From Diphasiastrum complanatum (taxonomy: Eukaryota; Streptophyta; Lycopodiopsida; Lycopodiales; Lycopodiaceae): 64,000 bases of DNA. Made by a program: the position numbers and the translations under genes. The notes under the pieces were generated by a model that ran no database searches, had not been told where the DNA came from, and saw only the letters and a list, made by a program, of their open reading frames with translations. Each line of letters starts with the position of its first letter. Position 1 is the first letter of the stretch. The stretch lies in contig CM055092.1 of assembly GCA_029204225.1 (NCBI GenBank), positions 21,105,669 to 21,169,668 on the forward strand, read 5' to 3'. Below are positions 57,961 to 64,000 of this stretch, piece after piece.

Positions 57961-58912
57961 GAAATATCTCCATTCTAGAAGATTAAAGGACAGCAAAGAA
58001 AAGTCTTTTCAATGGCTCAAATCTATTTCAAGTGCCACACACTTTGACTTCTGTGGGCTTTGAAATTCTCTTCATGTCATGGGGTTGATTTGTTTTCCCA
58101 TTTTTGATGAACTTCTATTGCCCCACTTGTCCAGAATTTTCTATTATAAAATGGAGCTTAAAATTTTCAGCAGATTTTAAGGAAATGTAAAAGCAACAAA
58201 AAGCAGCCGCCGAATTTGACGTTCACAACAATTTCCTTGCAATTTCTTGAGGAACTACCATGATCTTTGCATAAGTTAATGCAGCTCATCGTGAATGAAC
58301 ATTAAAAGGCCTCATCAAGCCTTTATGTGGGGGTGAAGGGGCATTGCTCGAGAAAATTGGCAAACTATAGGAATGGAATCGGCAAGTTTTTTCAAACATC
58401 CGGCATCATAAAATGTTTGACGATTTTTTATACACGCATATATGCCTTTTTATAAGTAAAAAGTCTTCAAAAGATATTCCCGAGCACTGTCTTAGGGGAG
58501 CTTTCGCTCTGGGGTAGGGCTGAGCTGGGTGGAAGGCCCAAGAGCTTAGGTGAGATATATTTTCGTTTGCGATTTCTTTTCACATTTAGAAAAAAAAAAA
58601 TTCTTATGATTTTTTTTAACAATCATTTCACTAGGTAAAAAGGTCATCGAAAAAATCCCATTCCCCAATATGTAAAGGATTCTCCTTTCTTATTAATGTT
58701 GGTTGTAAAAGGTTTAAACTCTGCAAAAGAAATGTCTCCTTAGAAAATAACAATGCTCATAAAACTAGATGACATTTTTGGGTGGATTCAACACACCTAT
58801 TTCAAAAAGTTTTAAACATACCAAAAAAATCTAAACGCTTAAAATTAGAATTGAAGGTCATGACAAATTAAAGAAGGTTTTTAAGAGAAAACTATAGTCC
58901 ATACAAACTCTG
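57961..58912. other. Spacer upstream of the EF-hand gene
   Basis: AT-rich, no gene or repeat boundary recognised. Confidence 0.4.
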
Positions 58913-59136
58913 AAATTATGCTAAGGGGTCTTAATTTAATCTAACGGGATCATTCTAACCGTAGCTAGCTTATCTAGGACTTTTAACCTAAGCTATCCGC
59001 CTAATCTTGACTTACCTAATCTAGTCTATATTACTGGCTAACCTGTTCAATAATCTAATCCGCCTAACTATCTAATCTATCTAACTATCTAAGTAAGAGA
59101 AAATCTAATCTATGGGTCGTGATAAGTAGCTACCCT
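58913..59136 (+). repeat. Direct repeat, copy 1
   Basis: Runs AAATTATGCTAAGGGG... to ...TAAGTAGCTACCCT and is repeated at 60526-60683, where about 66 bp of the middle is missing. Confidence 0.85.
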
Positions 59137-59590
59137 AATCTATGGATCATGATCTGTTATTCTACGGCTAACTAATCCTAAGTCTATCCTATTTGATCTA
59201 AAATGGTTTAACTAGTCTAAGACCGACCTGACTAATGATCTATATCTAATCGGCTATGGGTCAAGATCGTCTAATCTGAACGTTATCTCCCTAGGCGAAC
59301 TATAGCTAACTAGGCCTATCTAACTGATCGATCTAAACTAAGACTAACTAGCTCACGACTACTCTACCTAGCTAAGTAGACCTAATCAAGCCTAACTATC
59401 TAATCTTAAGGGTCGTCTATTCTAGATTTAATCGGGTCTCATAGGATCTAACTTCTAATTACCTAGATCTAAACTTCAATCAACAACTAACTATCCTACT
59501 CAACTATCTACTCTGATCCACAACTATCTACTTATCTACCTAGACAAACTGGACAGGGTAAATTAACTACACCTATCTAGGCTATCTAAT
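59137..59590. other. CTAA/CTAT-rich low-complexity sequence
   Basis: Dominated by words such as CTAATCTA, CTAACTAT and TATCTA without a fixed period. No coding potential. Confidence 0.6.
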
Positions 59591-60525
59591 GGGGTGCGGA
59601 TGGCTCATCATGAGCAAAAGAAGACGATGAGGATGGCGCGGATGGCAAGGTGGTGGTTCATGAAGATGTCATGGGGCTGGAGGAACGGCTGGGACTGGTG
59701 GATGGTGTGGCGGTACTCCTGGTGAGTCGAACTCTTTGGCCAAGGGGAGGAACGACGTCCAAAAGTCGACATTTCAGTGCCACGGGGGTGATCGGACAAT
59801 GATTTGGAGGTATGAGGGTCAGAATAAGGAGTAGAGGCTGTAGGTGAATTAGGGCTCTGAAGGTGAGTTAGGGCGAGTCAGAATGGGCAAGTCAGAATGT
59901 AGGCAACTCAGAGGATGATTGTGCATGTCTGAGATGGTGCTAGTCACATGATGATGGCGAGTGAAAAACGGTAAGTCAAAAATGGCGAGTCAACGAACAG
60001 ATAAGAAATTCCTATAACTCGCGCCTTTATTCAGGGGTCAGTCTGACTCGCCTACTGTTATTTTAAAAAGTTGGTCCAATCTATGACAAATCGTCAGTGT
60101 TTGCACTGTGCACAGTCTGTTTCCCATTTGGCTGCCAGATTTACAAAATTTTCTAATAAGAAACTCCCGTTTTTTACTAAAAATGGCAATTTTGTCAAAA
60201 ATTGAGCCTAACTTGCAGTCAAGCTGGAATTTTTCTGGACAGACTTGACCATGCGTACATTTGCAACAAAGGACAATAATGACGGGCAAAGAATGCTAAA
60301 AAAACAAAATTGCTCTTTTCAGGCCGTTCAGGATGTTTCGTGATATTTTTGCAAGGAAAAAGAGGAAGGGGTGGGGTAGGTTGGGATTTTGTACATGGGC
60401 GAGGACAATATGTACAAGATGGGATTTTCATATACAGTCATCTGTCGGCACCATGTCTACCTACCTAATCTAACCAAACTCCCATCTAGCCTATTGTCTA
60501 ATTAATCTATCCTATGACTAAGTCT
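59591..60525. other. GAGTCA-rich segment between the direct repeats
   Basis: Contains many GCGAGTCA/AAGTCAGAA phrases (59810-60055), then AT-rich sequence. Minus-strand open frames at 59608-59799 and 60038-60431 show no motif. Confidence 0.4.
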
Positions 60526-60683
60526 AAATTATGCTAAGGGGCCTTATTTTAATCTAATGAGATCATTCTAACCGTACCTAGCTTATCTAGGACTTTTAAC
60601 CAAAGCTATCCACCTAATCTAATCTATCCAACTATCTAAGTAAGAGAAAATCTAATCTATGGGTCGTGGTAAGTAGCTACCCT
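60526..60683 (+). repeat. Direct repeat, copy 2
   Basis: Partner of 58913-59136 with an internal deletion. The pair could be remnants of LTRs or of an unequal duplication; no primer binding site or TG/CA ends were found. Confidence 0.8.
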
Positions 60684-61167
60684 CGGCTAAAGAGCCTTGG
60701 TTTTGACGTTCAGGTTGTTCTGGTAGTATACCATCGGATGTAAGATAGGAAAGTGGTCATCAGATGTATGACAATCAATATGCATTAGTCAAGCATCGGA
60801 CATAAAATTGGATGTAACGAGGGATTGAGGAGTCGGATATAAAATGTGGTGACTCGCGGATGTGCTGTCTGGTTGTAACTTAAGTAACCATTAGAGAAAA
60901 TATGGGCCCAAAGAGGATCCTAAAGAAATGCCATGTAGGAAGAGAAAAGTAACTATAAAGTAATTATAATATCATTTTCTAACTTCTTTACGCATATGCC
61001 TGCACTACTTTCCATGTAAATGAATGTACCTTAGTTTAGTCACATCAAACTTCACTGGTGCTTAACCATAGTTAAAATACAATTTTCAAAATGCTGAAAT
61101 AGTCCCTCCCAATAGTTGGGAACACTCAAAAATTTGAATTAGGAGTGACATTTCTGAAACAAAGCCT
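60684..61167. other. Unannotated spacer
   Basis: No gene recognised. Confidence 0.4.
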
Positions 61168-61250
61168 ACGCCATCTCTATCTCCAGGGTAAAAAACAAGT
61201 GTTTAGCGCCATCTCTATCTCTAGTAGAGTCGTTAGCGCCATCTCCAACT
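61168..61250 (+). repeat. Short tandem phrase upstream of gene D copy 2
   Basis: Three copies of a GCGCCATCTCTATCTC-type phrase at about 61168, 61205 and 61234, just before the gene. Possibly promoter or 5' leader repeats. Confidence 0.6.
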
Positions 61251-61293
61251 TTGTTATTGTCATTGTGTTGTTTGTTACTATACTACTGTACTG

Positions 61294-63223
61294 ATGACAA
61301 AGCTTTATCATCTTCATGTGGATCTACCACCAGAATATGCTCTGCTCAAGACAAGAAATTCAAAGCAACCCAAATTGTCAACTTCTGATATGGTCCGATA
61401 CATGGAGGAAAAGCTAAAGCATGTAGATTTATGGTCATCAGGAACATTGTATCCTATTGATCCATGTTCATTGCAACATCCAGATTTTCATTCGGTGAGT
61501 CAGTTAATAATCTATGTGTCATGGTAAAAATGGCCTTTTGGGTTACTGTGAGAATTTGATGCTCTATGGGAATGCACATTCAATGCAAAGAATACATTAT
61601 TTGGAAGAGGAATCAAGGAAAATATCAAAGGAGTGCAGAGAAAAATCTACAAAGATGAAAACTTGTTTGGATGAAAATGAGATGCTCAAGAAGGAGATCC
61701 AAAGGTTGAAATCTTCTTTGCATCATTATACAACTAGTAATGATGAGATAAAAACTGCATTTTAATCCATGCGTATCTCATATTTGTCTCTTGTTAAAGA
61801 TATGGATGTGCTCAACAGAAAGGTCTGAAGCAACAAGAGGAAAAGACTGGTAAACAAGGATATATGTGATCTATCATCCAGAGGAGGTCATAGAAAAAGA
61901 CGAATCCGTGCATTCAAGTAAGTTATAGCTTATTTGGTATTGAATATTGGTTGAACTTTTTGATTCATTCATAATCACTAGTTTTGTTATTTATTCATAT
62001 CAACTTTCTATTGATTTGCTTATTATATACTGCTGTGAATACTATGAGTGTCCTTATGTCTACTGACATTTTCATGAATATTATGTTTGCAATGCAGATC
62101 AGCATTGGTTGTTGAAAACCATTTGGCCGATGAGATTTCAATTGGAAACTCACTAGACACTATCTTGACATCTAAATCTATGAAATCAATGTTAAACTAA
62201 TAACAAAATGAAAAAGATTAAGGCTTCAGTTAATGATAGCATTATGGATGAAGTTGAAAAGATAATAGACACTACATTGCTTCAGGGGGCATGTGACTTT
62301 TCTAGCATCAGTAGGGAAGCATATGCAACAATGTTTAAGATGATAAAGGAGGCATTTGCACAGGTAAATATTAAAAAGTTTCCAATCCCACGACCATTTC
62401 ATCTTTAAAAAAAAAGAGACATGTTAAACCAAGGTATGCAGACAATAGTTGGTAATCCATTTCATATCAATGAAGTGTGTTGCTTGAAAGGATAAAGTCT
62501 AGCTTATAACAATTCCAACAATTTATTTATTGACACTAATCAGTTATTAACATTCATCATAAATTTTTACGGTATTACAAATGAGAATGTCAATAACAAG
62601 TTGATAGTTATTCTCAAGTTAGACGAGTCTGAAATTATAAAAGGACAAAAAATGGAAAGAGTCAGTCTCACGATCATGAATGGAGCACTTTCAAATTCAG
62701 AAGACTCAGAAGGCCTCAATTTCAATGTTCAATCAGAAAATGATATCTGGTGGTTGGCAACATTTCAGGTATAGCAGTTCCTTCGCATGATAAATAGGGA
62801 TAATCATTTGAATATGGATTTCATATGGGAAATCTTCTCTGTGTTAATATTATGAGGCTAATCACATTTTTGTATTCTCTTATAGGTGATGAAAGAAGAC
62901 CATGACATTCTCTCATGGATATTTAATAGAACATCATATCCTGCTACCATAAAAAATCACATGGAGGGAGTTCTGCTCAATATTCCTAGAATTGGCACAT
63001 TCAACATTGAATGGCATTTAGCAGGAGATTTGAAGACACTAAAATGTATGTTCAATGTATCTCATGGCGCTAACTCTAAACACCTTTGTTTGTACTGAAT
63101 GAAAACAACAAAAGACATGACAAGGAGTATAGGAATATCAAGAGATCGAGAAGATCCTAATTGGAAACTTGTACTACCGAATCCTCTACGAAATGTTCAT
63201 GTCTGTACATTGCATGCGGAGGT
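61294..63223 (+). pseudogene. Gene D: transposase-like protein, copy 2
   Basis: Starts MTKLYHLHVDLPPEYALL. The first exon probably ends at GTGAGT (61496). A coiled-coil block (61590-61765; EEESRKISKECREKSTK) leads to a clear intron 61918-62097 (GTAAGT to AATGCAG) that joins in frame as RAFK-SALVVENHLAD. Later blocks give DEVEKIIDTTLLQGACDF, ILKLDESEIIKGQKMERVSL, intron 62769-62885, then a block with EDHDILSW, NIEWHLAGDLKTLKCMF and GANSKHLCLY*. Copy 1 has Cys where copy 2 has the TGA, so the CLYC motif is ancestral. Several stops and a frameshift near 62210 make it non-functional. Similarity to copy 1 ends at 63223. Confidence 0.55.
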
Positions 63224-63278
63224 GTTAAAAATTCACAATTCTAGCTTGACTAGTTTTGGTTATATGACTTGTAAATAG

Positions 63279-64000
63279 TTAGATGGTCATGATGTGGCTT
63301 GTCACACGTGCCAAATAGCATAGGATTCCATTCATAAGGATGTTCAATGAGTCCAAATTATGCTTAGATACAGATGTGGATGGAACAGGAAGAGAGGTAG
63401 CGACAACAGAAATCAGAGTGGGGGGTTGCACGAAAGAAGAAGTGGCGGTTGTTGATGGGGTGGTTAGTGCGGTAGTGGAGGTGCATCTTCGGGTAGCAGG
63501 TGGAGATGTGGATGTAGAGGCAGCGCCACACATTCGTTTGCTGGCCGTTGTGTTAATAACCGCAGGTTGGGAGGATGTGGATGCTTGAGATGGTAGATAA
63601 AGGTTAGTATGTGGCACGAGGGTAGACAAAAGGGATGAGCGTTGGAAACCACGCACTTTCGTCTCGAGAAGTGCACAGGCAAAGTTATACAGCAGGGGGC
63701 CTGCTGCAATTTGCTCACAGTTGTTGGGTTTGATGGAGCTGGTTAGTTCTCAAATAAGGAAGCTATGCCAGTCGTATGGCACAACGGAGGGGTTAGAAAA
63801 TTCTAAAAAGGATTTCACTATTTGACTCCGCAGCGTAGACTAGAGTCTGTCCTTATGAAATGTTGAAATAACCAGAAACTTATTCAACAGATGCGCCGCC
63901 GTCTGAATGACGAGTTCCGTGATAGCTTCTATCAAATAACCATTGTTAGTCTGGATGGAAATTTCTGATTTGGTTTGGGTGACGAACGGTTTGATCAGAG
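63279..64000 (-). pseudogene. Unidentified ORF family, copy 2
   Basis: Minus-strand reading from the window edge: NNGYLIEAITELVIQTAAHL, a stop after HKDRL, then VPYDWHSFLI, IKPNNCEQIAAGPLLYNFAC, VRGFQRSSLL and a long Ser/Thr/Pro-rich C-terminus (63279-63656). It is homologous to copy 1 at 55.9 kb over the conserved part and extends further C-terminally. Two in-frame stops are visible. The upstream part lies outside the window. Confidence 0.5.

Noticed and set aside
58913-59590. Interstitial telomere repeat
   Set aside because: The CTAA-rich words do not contain the plant telomere unit CCCTAAA in tandem.
59608-60431. Minus-strand ORFs between the CTAA repeats
   Set aside because: Short, composition-driven frames without motif or homology that I can recognise.
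49951-63223. The two gene D copies as terminal inverted repeats of one 13-kb element
   Set aside because: They are internal coding exons with an intron, the outer ends differ, and unrelated genes including the EF-hand gene lie between.

Overview
The window reads as a gene-poor, transposon-dominated stretch of a large plant nuclear genome. The signs are several nested Ty1/copia and Ty3/gypsy LTR retrotransposons with plant-type primer binding sites (TGGTATCAGAGC for initiator tRNA-Met; a degraded tRNA-Asp type for the gypsy-like ones), short GT-AG introns, AT-rich spacers, and a plant-type calmodulin-like gene. I cannot place the species from sequence alone. There are no rRNA or tRNA genes and no CRISPR arrays.

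1-6 kb: an inverted repeat at the left edge, unrecognised decayed sequence, and copia protease and gypsy integrase fragments. 6.6-12.9 kb: a complete, apparently young copia element on the minus strand, with a 5-bp target duplication, 862-bp LTRs differing at 3 sites, and one open 1326-codon gag-pol. 14.0-21.1 kb: a complete gypsy-like element with 1157-bp LTRs and the target duplication CACTT. It carries only a gag-like region and a 24-bp minisatellite and has no visible pol. 21-25.5 kb: a perfect hairpin whose loop is a primer binding site, an LTR-like piece, (CT)n microsatellites and zinc-knuckle/protease remnants. 25.5-42.8 kb: three related, damaged minus-strand copia elements, the first two joined through a chimeric LTR, with an unidentified coiled-coil ORF remnant between the second and third. 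42.8-44.2 kb: a gypsy zinc-knuckle and reverse-transcriptase remnant.

44.2-50.5 kb is the most unusual part. Four decayed, intron-containing genes are arranged as two tail-to-tail pairs. Genes B (minus) and C (plus) diverge from one intergenic region rich in ACGTG and TCGAGCGC motifs. Gene B begins with a histone H3-like domain that aligns through the whole histone fold and continues into a long basic C-terminal extension. Gene D resembles a transposase-like family, and a second copy of its core lies in opposite orientation at 61.3-63.2 kb with the intron conserved.

50.5-64 kb: AT-rich spacers, a different copia fragment, a possible hAT BED-finger fragment, two oppositely oriented copies of an unidentified ORF family (55.5 and 63.7 kb), and the one convincing host gene, a four-EF-hand calmodulin-like protein at 56.8-57.5 kb. 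Most coding remnants other than copia-1 and the EF-hand gene carry premature stops, often TGG to TAG/TGA, as expected from deamination of methylated cytosine in silenced transposons.
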